A stretch of 64,000 nucleotides of DNA from Natrinema versiforme (lineage in GTDB: Archaea > Halobacteriota > Halobacteria > Halobacteriales > Natrialbaceae). Below the pieces are notes generated by a model, which saw only the letters and a program-made list of their open reading frames with translations, ran no database searches and had not been told where the DNA came from. The position numbers were made by a program, and so were the translations under genes. Shown in pieces: positions 8,577 through 17,500 of this stretch; position 1 is the stretch's first letter; each line of letters opens with the position of its first letter. The DNA is taken from positions 310,001-374,000 of the forward strand of contig NZ_CP040330.1 of assembly GCF_005576615.1 (NCBI RefSeq). The letters run 5' to 3'.

Positions 8577-11500
8577 TTACGATTCGCCCTCGGTCGGCGG
8601 CCGGAGCGTGAACGAGAACGTCGATCCCGCGCCCGGCTCGGCGTCGACCCAGATGTCGCCGTCGTGGCGCTCGACGATCCGTTCACAGAGCGCGAGGCCG
8701 ATGCCGGTGCCGTCGTACTCCTCGCGGCTGTGGAGGCGATCGAAGATGTCAAAGATGCGCTCCTGTTCGTCCGGTTCGATGCCGATCCCCTCGTCTTCGA
8801 CCGAGATCACTCGCGTCCGGCCCCGGATCCGTCGCTCGGCGCTGACGTGGATCCGCGGCGGCTCGTCGCCGCTGTACTTGATCGCGTTCGCCAGCAGGTT
8901 CTGGAACACCTGACGGAGTTGGCTGGCGTCGCCCCGGACCGGCGGGAGCGGATCGGCAGTGATCTCGGCGCCGGTCTCCTCGATCTGGACGCGGAGGTCC
9001 TCGCGGACGCTCTCGAACACGTCGTCGAGATCGACCGGCTCGAGCGGATTGCCCTTCGTTTCGACCCGCGAGTACTGGAGGAGCCCGTCGATCATCTCTC
9101 GCATCCGATCGGCACCGTCGACGGCGAACTCGAGGAACTCCTCGCCGTCGCCGCCGAGGTCGTCGCCGTATCGCTTCTCGAGCAGTTGGAGGTAGCTCGA
9201 GACCATCCGCAGGGGCTCTTGGAGGTCGTGGGAAGCGGCGTAGGCGAACTGTTCCAGCCGCTTGTTGGACTCCTCGAGGCGTTCGTTGGACCGTTCGAGT
9301 CGCCGTTCGCGCTCGTCGCGCTCGAGTTCGTAGCTGATCCACTGTCCGATCAGGTCCAAGAAGGCGTACTCGGCGTCGGAGAACTCCCGCTCCCGCGCGC
9401 CGTTGTCGGCGAAACACACCGATCCGTAGATGTCGTCGCCGTCGGTCACTCTGGTCCCGAGATAGCAGCCGAGCCCGTACTTCTCGTAGAGCGGATCGTC
9501 GTCCCACCCGACCGCCTCGGCGTCCTGTATGCCGACGGGCGAGTTTACCGTGATCGTCTGCTTGCAGTACTGCCCCGGATTCGCCGAGATCGTCGCGACG
9601 CCCTCCTCTAGATCGGTCCCGCAGGTCTTGATGACCCGGAACTCATCGCCTTGCTTCTCGAGGAAGAAGCCCATATCGAGATCGAACCGCTCGCGGCCCA
9701 GATCGAGCAGGCGCTCGACCTTCTCGTCGAACGAGCGATCGCTGTCGGCGGTGATCTCGTACAGCCGCTCCTGTGATTGCCTGTGGTCCCGCCGTTCGAT
9801 CTCGTATCCAACCCACTGGCCCATCAGCTCGATGAACGTCCGTTCGGCGTCGGAGAACGGCCGGTCGCGAGCCTCCGTGCTGCCGAACCAGAGCGTTCCG
9901 TACGGTCCGGAGCCGCTCGAGATCTTCGTTCCGAGGTAGGTCGTCAGTCCGAACTCCCGGTAGACCTCGTCGTCCGCCCACTCGGTCTCGCTCGCGTCGG
10001 TCGTCTCGACCGGCGCGTCGGCGGTGATCGCCTGGCGACAGAAACAGCCCGTTCCCGGATCGGTCCAGAGCTCCTCGTCGGGATCGACGTCGAAGCCGAT
10101 ACCCTTCTCCAGTTTGAACGCGCCGTCCCACGTCGGCAGGTAGTTTAAGCCGCCCATTTCGAGCCCGAACCGCTCGCTGCCCAGTTCGAGCAGCCGCTCG
10201 AGCTTCTCCTCGAAGGAGAGTGCGGGATCGGACGTGATCTCGTAGCTCTCCTGGAGGTACCGCCTGCGGCGGCGCTGGTCGAGTTCGTAGCTCGCCCACT
10301 GTCCCATCAGATCGAGGTACGTGCGTTCGGCCTCCGAGAACGGCCGACTGCGGGTCGTTTCGGATCCGAAGCACAGCGTTCCGTACTCTTCGCTGCCGAC
10401 GTGGACGGTCGTCGCGAAGTAGGCGTCCAGTCCGAACCGTTCGTAGGCGGGATCGTCGGTCCACCCGACCTCGGCGGCGTCGGTCACGGAGATCGGCCCG
10501 GGCGACGCGAGCAGCTTCTCGCAGTAGGTGTTACGGATCGTGTCCGTGGTGCCCGTCTGGATCTCGTCGTGGTCACCGACCGCGGCGTCGATTTCGAACG
10601 TGCCGTCGTCGTCGGTCTGGGTGAAGTACCCAACTTCGAGTCCGAACCGCTCGCTTCCCAACTCGAGCAGTCGCTCGATCTTCGCGTCGAACGACGCCTC
10701 CGTATCGGCGACCGTCTCGTAGAGGTCTCGAAGGAGGCGTTCGTGTTGGCGTTGCTCCAACTCGTATTTCACCAACTGACCCATCAGCTGGAAGAAGACC
10801 CGTTCCTTCTCGGTGAACGCACCGTCGGACAGGTCCGAGGAGGTAAAGAAGAACGTTCGGTCGAGGTCGCCTTCGATCGGGACGCAGGTACCGAGATACA
10901 CCTGCACCCGATCGTTGCCCGCCGTCTCCGGGAGGTCGGTGGTAGCGCTCGAGAGTTCGGTCGGTTTCGGAACGGTCGTCCCCGACTCGTTCTCGATCAC
11001 TTCGCGACAGTAGGTGTCGGACAGGGGAATCTCCGTGCCGGGCTCTAACTGGTCGTGGTCGCCGCTGATCGTCTCGATTCGGTAGAAGTCGGTCGTCGGA
11101 TCGACCCGAGCAATCCCGCCGATTTCGAGGCCGAACAGCTCGCGGCCGAACGCGAGGAGATCGTCGATTTTCTCCTCGAACGACCGATGCGGGTCCGCGG
11201 CGATGGCGTACAGCTGTCGCTGGGCTAATTCGTCCGTCTGGAGGGTCTCCCGCGCCGTCGTCCGATCGACCAGCGTCTGCAGTTTCCGTTCGTTGTCGCG
11301 CGACGGTCGGTCGGGGCCGAAGTACTCCGCAGGCGGCGTATAGTAGACGTTCTGACAAACCGTGCTGTCGTAGATCAGATAGGGATGGGTCTCGATGACG
11401 CTTTCGATGACCGACGGCGGGAGTCGGTCGCGGTTATATTGACACAGCGCCGTGCTCGCTTCGCCGTCGAGGAGTCCGTTCACGCGCGTTTCGCACGTCG

Positions 11501-12035
11501 CGAACGCCTCCTGGGCCGCCTTGTCGTGGGTGAGCCACGTCTCCTCGGCGGTCACGCGGAAGCCCTCGTACTCCGCCACCGCCTCCTCCATCGCAGCTTC
11601 GAGGAGAGCGTCGGCCTTGTCGCCGTCGAACTCGCCGCCGTCGAGGTACGTCTCCCCGGCGGAGTACAGCGAGAGCCGGCCGTCGTCGAGCGCGGCGTCG
11701 ACGTCGATCCCGCCGGAGCGCAGCGCTTCGAGCACCTCTTTCCGCGTGTTCTCGGCGTAGATGTACATGCAGTGCTCGCCGCGCTCGAGCCCCTGACGGA
11801 CGTACGGAACGACCGTCGCGAACTGCTCCGCCTGGTTCTCGTAGACGAGCGCGAAGTGGTCGGCCTCCTCGCGCTCGCCGAGCGGTTCGACGGGACCGCG
11901 GGCGTTCGGGAACATCGGGCGTTTCTCGCGGGGATCGAAACCGTATTCGAGCGCCCTCCCCTCCGCTCCGTCGGCGTTTTGCATCATTTCATTCATAGAG
12001 TTCTGGAGAGACGTGCCGATGATCGTCAGCGCCAC
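8577..12035 (-). CDS. MEDS/4xGAF hybrid sensor histidine kinase, 1152 aa
   Basis: Soluble sensor kinase. Residues about 55-240 resemble the MEDS (DcmR sensory) domain (DHFALVYENQAEQFATVVPY). Four successive GAF-like domains follow (about 285-430, 440-590, 595-750 and 755-900), each opening with a variant of SFEEKIERLLELGSERFGLE (cut to its core here) and ending LDLMGQW..YEL. A short coiled coil leads to HisKA with the phospho-acceptor in AASHDLQEPLRMV (about 930), then the HATPase N-box (NLLANAIKYSG), G1 (DEGIGIE) and G2 (GTGIGLAL). No TM segment or receiver is seen, so the partner regulator is elsewhere. The start is uncertain: ATGs at 11996 and 11987 are equally possible. Confidence 0.9.
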   Translation of the reverse strand: MALTIIGTSLQNSMNEMMQNADGAEGRALEYGFDPREKRPMFPNARGPVEPLGEREEADHFALVYENQAEQFATVVPYVRQGLERGEHCMYIYAENTRKEVLEALRSGGIDVDAALDDGRLSLYSAGETYLDGGEFDGDKADALLEAAMEEAVAEYEGFRVTAEETWLTHDKAAQEAFATCETRVNGLLDGEASTALCQYNRDRLPPSVIESVIETHPYLIYDSTVCQNVYYTPPAEYFGPDRPSRDNERKLQTLVDRTTARETLQTDELAQRQLYAIAADPHRSFEEKIDDLLAFGRELFGLEIGGIARVDPTTDFYRIETISGDHDQLEPGTEIPLSDTYCREVIENESGTTVPKPTELSSATTDLPETAGNDRVQVYLGTCVPIEGDLDRTFFFTSSDLSDGAFTEKERVFFQLMGQLVKYELEQRQHERLLRDLYETVADTEASFDAKIERLLELGSERFGLEVGYFTQTDDDGTFEIDAAVGDHDEIQTGTTDTIRNTYCEKLLASPGPISVTDAAEVGWTDDPAYERFGLDAYFATTVHVGSEEYGTLCFGSETTRSRPFSEAERTYLDLMGQWASYELDQRRRRRYLQESYEITSDPALSFEEKLERLLELGSERFGLEMGGLNYLPTWDGAFKLEKGIGFDVDPDEELWTDPGTGCFCRQAITADAPVETTDASETEWADDEVYREFGLTTYLGTKISSGSGPYGTLWFGSTEARDRPFSDAERTFIELMGQWVGYEIERRDHRQSQERLYEITADSDRSFDEKVERLLDLGRERFDLDMGFFLEKQGDEFRVIKTCGTDLEEGVATISANPGQYCKQTITVNSPVGIQDAEAVGWDDDPLYEKYGLGCYLGTRVTDGDDIYGSVCFADNGAREREFSDAEYAFLDLIGQWISYELERDERERRLERSNERLEESNKRLEQFAYAASHDLQEPLRMVSSYLQLLEKRYGDDLGGDGEEFLEFAVDGADRMREMIDGLLQYSRVETKGNPLEPVDLDDVFESVREDLRVQIEETGAEITADPLPPVRGDASQLRQVFQNLLANAIKYSGDEPPRIHVSAERRIRGRTRVISVEDEGIGIEPDEQERIFDIFDRLHSREEYDGTGIGLALCERIVERHDGDIWVDAEPGAGSTFSFTLRPPTEGES

Positions 12036-12246
12036 GGCACACGGCGAGCCATCGCGACGACTAGCGGCACGACCGGGACCACAGTCGTCCCGTTCGACGC
12101 GATGGCTTGAATCGTAACGAAAGGATGGCCAGCCAGACCTAAAAGATCGCCGGTTATATCGGTGGCTGCCGCACTAAGCGTCTGGCTACCTGCGGCTGCA
12201 GACACCGCCGGTTGCCGTCGCAGCTTCCGCCTCGTCGCCGCGCGCC

Positions 12247-12594
12247 TCAACTCGACGCCATCTCCCGACAGCTCTCGGCGCACTTCGGCAGGATCTCCGC
12301 ACAGGCCTGACAGTGCTCGTGATCGTGCTGTTCGCACTCCTCGGCACACTCCTCACAGAGGTCCGCACAGAGCTCGCCGAGTTCCTGATGGTAGCCCGAG
12401 TTGCGGGCCATGAATCGCGCGTGCAGCGAGGCGATGTCGGCCACGTCCCGACAGAGCCGGATGCAGCGGGCCATGTCCTCGCCCTCGCCCGCACAGGCGT
12501 CGGCACACCACTCGCAGACCTGCGCGGCCTCGAGGCAGTTGTCGATACACTCCTGCATGTGGTCGTCCGCGTGCTCGAGTTGTTGGAGCGCCAT
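12247..12594 (-). CDS. Cys-rich four-helix copper-binding-type protein, 115 aa
   Basis: A small protein with more than a dozen cysteines spaced on helices: CIDNC, CEWCADAC, CIRLC, CADLCEECAEEC and CQAC, plus a His-rich turn (EQHDHEHC). This matches the DUF326/Csp-like four-helix bundle, in which Cys residues line the core and hold many Cu(I) ions. A role in cytosolic copper storage or buffering is inferred by family. The start MALQQLEHAD fits the beginning of helix 1; upstream in-frame ATGs add a non-family tail. Confidence 0.83.
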   Translation of the reverse strand: MALQQLEHADDHMQECIDNCLEAAQVCEWCADACAGEGEDMARCIRLCRDVADIASLHARFMARNSGYHQELGELCADLCEECAEECEQHDHEHCQACAEILPKCAESCREMASS

Positions 12595-12719
12595 AACGAG
12601 CAAAGAGACACCAGCGGGCGCCATCAAGCTATCACGGGCGGCTGCAAGCACTGCGTGGTCGCAGATTCGGCCGCCGTAGCAAGTGAGCCGCGGAGACGGA
12701 CCGCCGACCCGCGGTCGCG

Positions 12720-13004
12720 TTATCGCCGCGCCTCGAGTTCCGCCTCGAGATCGGCGAGGTCCATGTCCTTCATCGCGAGCAGGACGAGCAGGTGGTAGAC
12801 GATATCTGCGCCCTCGTGGGCGATCTCCTCGTGATCGTCGTCTTTCGCGGCCAGCACGAGTTCCGTGCTCTCCTCGCCGAGTTTCTCCAGGACCGCGTTC
12901 TCGCCTTTCTCGTGGGTGAACAGCGAGGCGGTGTAGGAGTCCTCGGGCAGCGTTTCCTTCCGGTCTTCGATCACGGCGAACAACTCCTCGAGCACGTCGT
13001 CCAT
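12720..13004 (-). CDS. hisE: Phosphoribosyl-ATP pyrophosphatase HisE, 94 aa
   Basis: Second step of histidine biosynthesis: hydrolyses phosphoribosyl-ATP to phosphoribosyl-AMP and pyrophosphate. All-alpha MazG-like fold with the metal-binding signature KLGEESTELVLAAKD near residues 40-55 and EGADIVYHLLVLL near 65. Stand-alone HisE of this size is normal for archaea. Its ATG abuts the stop codon of the DUF151 gene with no spacer, so the two are a coupled operon; a GGTGA lies 7 nt before the ATG. Confidence 0.93.
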   Translation of the reverse strand: MDDVLEELFAVIEDRKETLPEDSYTASLFTHEKGENAVLEKLGEESTELVLAAKDDDHEEIAHEGADIVYHLLVLLAMKDMDLADLEAELEARR

Positions 13005-13478
13005 CTAGAGGTCACCCGACACGTTGCGGATGTCTTCGAGTTCGTCGAACTTCTCGCTATCGTCTCGGCTGTCCGCGAAGACCTCCTCGGTCACCTCGAT
13101 CAGCGCGTTCGTCCGGGCGGCGAGCGCGAGCGAATCGCTCGGCCGGGCGTCGACGACCGTCTCGCCGCGGGGCGTCTCGAGGTGGATATCGGCGATGTAG
13201 GTGCCGCCCTGCCCGCCGTCGTGCTCTTCGATCTCGTTGACGACGATGCGCTCGATGCGGCTCCCGAGTTCCTCCATGACGTCCAACAGGAGGTCGTGGG
13301 TCAGCGGCCGGCCGATGTCCTCGGCCTCGAGGCCGCGAGCGATGCTCGTCGCCTCGTTGAAGCCGATAAAGATCGGGACGACGTCGGCTTCGCCCTCGAC
13401 GGCGAGGACGACGACCGGGACCGGTCCCTTCGGGGTCCCCGCGACGCGAACGGCGTCGATAGATGCCTGCATACCCAC
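13005..13478 (-). CDS. DUF151 bifunctional-nuclease-family protein, 157 aa
   Basis: Matches the DUF151 (bifunctional nuclease) family: PVVVLAVEGE, IFIGFNEATSIARGLE near residue 40, RPLTHDLLLDVMEELG near 60, and the signature DARPSDSLALAAR near 113. Bacterial and plant relatives have reported DNase/RNase activity; the archaeal role is unproven. The start may be MGMQAS (13478) or MQASID (13472). It sits directly upstream of hisE and is probably co-transcribed with it. Confidence 0.88.
   Translation of the reverse strand: MGMQASIDAVRVAGTPKGPVPVVVLAVEGEADVVPIFIGFNEATSIARGLEAEDIGRPLTHDLLLDVMEELGSRIERIVVNEIEEHDGGQGGTYIADIHLETPRGETVVDARPSDSLALAARTNALIEVTEEVFADSRDDSEKFDELEDIRNVSGDL
13012..13016 (-). 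promoter_or_regulatory. Shine-Dalgarno-like site of hisE
   Basis: GGTGA on the minus strand ends 7 nt before the hisE ATG and lies inside the 3' end of the DUF151 gene. It complements the haloarchaeal 16S 3' end and supports internal initiation in the two-gene operon. Confidence 0.5.
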
Positions 13479-13566
13479 ACCGTCGGCGAGGAGGGAGAAA
13501 ACATGTCCGGTCGCGAATGCATGCAGACCCGGCCGGCGACGCCGCAGTTTCGGCTCACGAACGCGG

Positions 13567-13899
13567 TCAGTTCTCCGGCGGCTCGACGACGACGCCGCCG
13601 TCGCTCGAGACGGTCACGTAGCATCCTTCGTAGGCGATGGACACCTTGATCTGGTGGTTTTGAGCGCCCGTCACGAGGTCGGTGAGCGCCTCGGGGTCGA
13701 CCGTGTCGTAGAGCGGTGACATCGCGGCGGGGTCGCGGTTCGTCACGGCCGCCACGGCTTCGACGATCGCGACGACGACCGTACTCGGACCGCCACCGAA
13801 TCGACTGTGGTACGTTTCCGTGATGGGATCGTATCCCGAACTGTCTTCGCCGAGCGGCCGAGCTGCAGGGAGATCGGAGTGGGCTGTGTTCTCACTCAT
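13567..13899 (-). CDS. HalOD1 output-domain protein, 110 aa
   Basis: The C-terminal ~75 residues fit HalOD1, a haloarchaeal output domain found alone or on sensory proteins: STVVVAIVEAVAAV, then DPEALTDLV, then VTVSSDGGVVVE. The N-terminal 35 residues are polar. The start MSENTAHS at 13899 is the family-like one; the very long open frame running upstream on this strand is an out-of-frame shadow of the next gene. It lies 47 bp downstream of the PAS/HTH regulator, same strand, and may be co-transcribed. Confidence 0.85.
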   Translation of the reverse strand: MSENTAHSDLPAARPLGEDSSGYDPITETYHSRFGGGPSTVVVAIVEAVAAVTNRDPAAMSPLYDTVDPEALTDLVTGAQNHQIKVSIAYEGCYVTVSSDGGVVVEPPEN

Positions 13900-13946
13900 T
13901 GCGTTCCAGTATCGCAGATATCGTTCTAAGGGGTGACGCTGACTAG

Positions 13947-15095
13947 TCAGTCCCCCGGCGCCCCGGACTTCTCGAAGAGGTGCCGGAAGACGGTTCGTTC
14001 CGCCTTGCGGAGGTGTTGATTGAAGGTCTGGCGGGTGACGCCGAACCGGGCCGCCAACTCGTCGCCGGTGCTGGTCCGCGGCGTGTCGAAGTAGCCGCTG
14101 AAGTAGGCGGCGTCGAGCGCGGCCAGCTGTCGGTCGGTGAGCGCGTCCGCGACGACGTCGTACAGCAGTTGAGGTGAGTAGACCAGTTCCTCGGCGACCA
14201 GTTCGGCCTCGGGGTGGAACCGCCGGATCTCGTCGCCGGCCTGCCGGTGATCCACGTCGCCGGGGAGTTCGCCGCGGAACCTGACCGCGTCGGACGCGAT
14301 GATGATCTCGCGGGGACGGCCGCCGAGCGCGGAGAACACGTGGGCGACCGTCTCCGATTCCGAGTGGGCCTCGATCCGATTGTAGCCGTCGACCGAACTG
14401 AGCAGTCGGGCGTCGAGGTAGTGGGGGACCTCTTCGACGGCGGTGACGAACTCGCTCGCGGTGAGATCCCTCGTCCCCATGTACTGGACGGTGGTCCCGT
14501 CCGGCAGCGAGACGACGGAATCGATGTCGATCCACGTCGGTTCGTCCTCGACCTGCAGCGAGGGCGGGACCGCGGATTCGTCCGCGCGGAACCCGAGGAA
14601 TCTGACGTGGTCGCTGGTCAGGCGCTTCTCGCGTCGCTTCAGCGCGCTCACGTCCTCGAACGCGAGGGCGACGTACTCGACGGTACCGTCCGAATCGAAT
14701 AGGGGCGCGGCGTTGCTCGAGAACCACCGCCGGCTGCCGTCCGGGAGTTCGATCCAGTGTTCGAACCTGAACACGGGGTCGCCCGACTCGAAGACGCGCG
14801 TGACTGGATGCTCGTCGACGGGGACGGGCGTTCCGTCGTCGTAGGTGAGGCCCCACTCGGACGGGTCGTAGGGTCGGCCGACGAGTTCCTCGCGCGGGAG
14901 GTCGAGCGTCGCCACGGCGCGGTCGGTCGCGTGGGCGATCTCGCCCGTCGCATCGATCACGATGGCGCTGACCGGACACGCGTCGAAGAACCGTCGCGCG
15001 AGGTCCGCCGGAAGCGATGCCTCCGACTCGCTCTCGTCCGAGTTCCGTTCGACCGGATCGCCGGCGCGAAACCCGCCCGCCGACGAGTCCGTCAT
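13947..15095 (-). CDS. PAS-domain bacterio-opsin-activator-type HTH regulator, 382 aa
   Basis: Residues about 28-145 form a PAS domain (PVSAIVIDATGEIAHATDRA ... WFSSNAAPLFDSDG). A middle region (160-310) resembles the haloarchaeal GAF/HTH-associated domain, and the C-terminal ~60 residues are an HTH_10 of the Bat type (LTDRQLAALDAAYFSGYFD ... ELAARFGVTRQTFNQHLRKAE, both shortened here). Cytosolic one-component transcription regulator that probably senses redox or a small ligand through PAS. The start MTDSSAGG is chosen over an ATG 24 nt upstream. The adjacent HalOD1 gene may be its partner. Confidence 0.88.
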   Translation of the reverse strand: MTDSSAGGFRAGDPVERNSDESESEASLPADLARRFFDACPVSAIVIDATGEIAHATDRAVATLDLPREELVGRPYDPSEWGLTYDDGTPVPVDEHPVTRVFESGDPVFRFEHWIELPDGSRRWFSSNAAPLFDSDGTVEYVALAFEDVSALKRREKRLTSDHVRFLGFRADESAVPPSLQVEDEPTWIDIDSVVSLPDGTTVQYMGTRDLTASEFVTAVEEVPHYLDARLLSSVDGYNRIEAHSESETVAHVFSALGGRPREIIIASDAVRFRGELPGDVDHRQAGDEIRRFHPEAELVAEELVYSPQLLYDVVADALTDRQLAALDAAYFSGYFDTPRTSTGDELAARFGVTRQTFNQHLRKAERTVFRHLFEKSGAPGD

Positions 15096-15248
15096 CGCGC
15101 TCTCGCTCGCTCGAGGCACGGGGGATCGGCCTCGAGGCGCTCGCTTTGCGTCTCGGTACGCCGGTCGGTCGCACTTCCGGGGTGTCGATATCGGCTCCGG
15201 CTCATACCGTCAGTACGGCGTCGACGGATAAATGCGTACCACCGGTCG

Positions 15249-16226
15249 TCACGCCGACCGGCGCTGCTCGGCGGGGAAGATCCCCTCCGGAAGGTACGCG
15301 GAGACGACCCAGTTCGGCGCGTTGACCACCTCGTTGATCTTCAGGTCGACGGCCACCGAACACAGCATGTACGCCTCGTGTCGCTCGAGGCCGCGTTCGG
15401 TCTCGAGGTGGTCGATCAGTTGCCGGACGGCGGCGCTGGCGGCCTCCTGCAGGTCGTCCGCGATCCCTGTCGTCCCGTACATCGGCTCGTCCCGGCCGCT
15501 CGGGGTGAACGGCCCCGTGGTCTCGAACTGGGGTTGGTCGATCGACAGGTCCGACCGGAGGTCGAACCGACAGGTGACGGTCATCGGTGCCTCGATCCCG
15601 GACCCGCAGACCTCGCCGTCTCCCTGTGCGGCGTGGCCGTCGCCGACGCTGAACAGGGCTCCGTCGACCGCGACGGGGAGATACAGCGTCGAGCCCGCCG
15701 TGAGCTGTTTGATGTCCATGTTCCCGCCGACCGATCGCGGCGGGAACGTCGTGTGAGTGCCGTCCTCGGCGGGTGCGACGCCGATCACGCCGGGGAACGG
15801 ATCGAGCGGCACCTCGATGCCGTTTCCGAAGCGACCGACGCCGTCCTCGAGGTCCCAGACGTGTAGCGCCGGTTCGGGGAATTCGTCGGCCAAGAGCCCG
15901 AGTTCCGCCTCGCTCGGGAGGACCAACGTGACCCCCCAGCCCCGGTGGTCGATCTCGAGCAGTTCGACCTCGAGGACGTCGCCCGGCCGAGCCCCCTCGA
16001 TCGCGACGGGGCCGGTCAGGGTGTGAACTCGGTCGATATCGAGGTCGGCGATGTCGGCGACCGTCGAGTCCGGGCCGAGTTGTCCGCCGGTCGAGTCCCG
16101 GCACGTAAACCGGACGACCTCGCCGGGTTCGACCGTCTGTACCGGCTCGAGGCTGTTGTCCCACGCGCTGTGAATCGTCTCGTCGCTGGCATCGATCTCG
16201 TACGCCGCCTCGTATTCGTCTGACAT
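15249..16226 (-). CDS. Acetamidase/formamidase family protein, 325 aa
   Basis: FmdA/AmdA-like amidohydrolase expected to release ammonia from short amides. Family landmarks: HSAWDNSLEPV near residue 19, GPVAIEGARPGDVLEVE near 72, PFPGVIGVAP near 142, GGNMDIKQLTAGS near 167 and GDGHAAQGDGEVCG near 195, the last being the metal-site segment with its His and acidic residues. Length is close to other archaeal members. No amide transporter lies next to it. An AT-containing upstream region follows the start at 16226. Confidence 0.87.
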   Translation of the reverse strand: MSDEYEAAYEIDASDETIHSAWDNSLEPVQTVEPGEVVRFTCRDSTGGQLGPDSTVADIADLDIDRVHTLTGPVAIEGARPGDVLEVELLEIDHRGWGVTLVLPSEAELGLLADEFPEPALHVWDLEDGVGRFGNGIEVPLDPFPGVIGVAPAEDGTHTTFPPRSVGGNMDIKQLTAGSTLYLPVAVDGALFSVGDGHAAQGDGEVCGSGIEAPMTVTCRFDLRSDLSIDQPQFETTGPFTPSGRDEPMYGTTGIADDLQEAASAAVRQLIDHLETERGLERHEAYMLCSVAVDLKINEVVNAPNWVVSAYLPEGIFPAEQRRSA

Positions 16227-16317
16227 ATACCGTCAGTACATGCTGCGCGACGGGATAAAATAGCCGCTCGCTACAACCGCATCCTGCTGTGTTCGCCCCG
16301 CTGTGTACGCCGCGTGC

Positions 16318-16935
16318 CTACTTCGCTTCCTCGAGCGACGGCACCGACGCGGCCTCGTTCTCGAAGAAGGCCAGCCCGTGAATCCGGCTGTCGGCGGTCA
16401 GTTCGGGGTGAAACGAGGTGCCGACGACGGGGCCGTCCCGGACCGCGACCGGCCGGTCGTCCCACGTCGCGAGCACCTCGGCGTCGCCGACCGAATCGAT
16501 GGCCGGCGCGCGGATGAACACCGCCGGATACGGCTCGTCGAGGCCCGCGACCTCGAGGGGCGCTTCGAAGCTGTCCTTCTGCCGGCCGAACGCGTTGCGC
16601 TCGACGCCGACGTCGATCACCTCGAGTTCCTCGACCCGGTCGTCGCCGGCGTCGCTCGCGGCGACGATCAGGCCGGCACAGGTCGCGAGCAGCGGCTTGC
16701 TGTCGGCGACGTGAGCCCGGATTTCGGGGGCGATGCCCTCGCTGTGGAGCAGTCGAGAGATGGTCGTCGATTCGCCGCCGGGCATCGCGAGCAGGTCGCA
16801 GTCGGGGACGATCCCCGAGTCGCGAATCTCGCGGACCGCGACCTCGCGGCCGCGGGCCGCCGCGGCGCGTTCGATGGCGGCCGCGTGTTCCTCGACGTCG
16901 CCTTGGACCGCGACGACGCCCGCAGTCAGTGACAT
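16318..16935 (-). CDS. pdxT: Pyridoxal 5'-phosphate synthase glutaminase subunit PdxT, 205 aa
   Basis: Class I glutaminase that feeds ammonia to PdxS in DXP-independent vitamin B6 synthesis. GVVAVQGDVEEH at the N-terminus, MPGGESTTI near 50, nucleophile Cys in ATCAGLI near 84, and the His/Glu pair in GTSFHPELT near 177 complete the catalytic triad. MSLTAGVV at 16935 is preferred because PdxT normally begins just before the first strand. pdxS is not in the window, so the pair is unlinked here. Confidence 0.92.
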   Translation of the reverse strand: MSLTAGVVAVQGDVEEHAAAIERAAAARGREVAVREIRDSGIVPDCDLLAMPGGESTTISRLLHSEGIAPEIRAHVADSKPLLATCAGLIVAASDAGDDRVEELEVIDVGVERNAFGRQKDSFEAPLEVAGLDEPYPAVFIRAPAIDSVGDAEVLATWDDRPVAVRDGPVVGTSFHPELTADSRIHGLAFFENEAASVPSLEEAK

Positions 16936-17085
16936 GGCCGCGGATACGGACGGTGCCGTCAAAAAGTCCGCGCCACGAGACGGGCGAGCGGAGGTCGGCA
17001 GACGCCGCGGGTTGCAGTAGCCCCGCTCCCCGCGCCGGCACCGCCATGGCGGCCGCTTTTGTCGCTACCCGTCGGCGAGACGACC

Positions 17086-17487
17086 GTGTCGACCGTTCCA
17101 GCGGAGGCTGAACGCCTGCTCGAGAGCGAGCCCGTGATGGCCCATCTGGGGACCTGTACCGAGGGACGGCCCCACGTCGCGCCGGTCTGGTACCGGTACG
17201 CTGACGGGGTCGTCGAGATCGTCACGACCGGTCGGAAACTGGCCAATATCGGGCGGAATCCGCGGGTCGCCCTCTCGATACAGAACGACGATGCCGGACA
17301 GACGCGATGGATGGTGTCGCTGCTCGGAACGGCGACGATCGTCGAGGACGAGGCGGAGACGGCCGCGGCTCGTCGCCGGATCAACGAGAAGTACGACGCG
17401 GAGCCGGACGCCTACGCCGACAACACGCTCGTTCGGATCGATGTCGGCTCGGCGACCTACCGAACCTACGGCGACGTGCTCGAGTGA
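17086..17487 (+). CDS. Pyridoxamine-phosphate-oxidase-fold (FMN split barrel) protein, 133 aa
   Basis: Flavin-binding split-barrel protein: MAHLGTCTEGRPHVAPVWYR near residue 18 and GRKLANIGRNPRVALSIQ near 50 are typical of F420/FMN-dependent PNPOx-like enzymes. The reaction is not specified by sequence. A GTG start at 17086 (STVPAEAERLL) is favoured; TTG 27 nt upstream is possible. It converges on the FAD oxidoreductase with a 13-bp gap. Confidence 0.82.
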   Translation: MSTVPAEAERLLESEPVMAHLGTCTEGRPHVAPVWYRYADGVVEIVTTGRKLANIGRNPRVALSIQNDDAGQTRWMVSLLGTATIVEDEAETAAARRRINEKYDAEPDAYADNTLVRIDVGSATYRTYGDVLE

Positions 17488-17500
17488 TCGACGACAGTCC

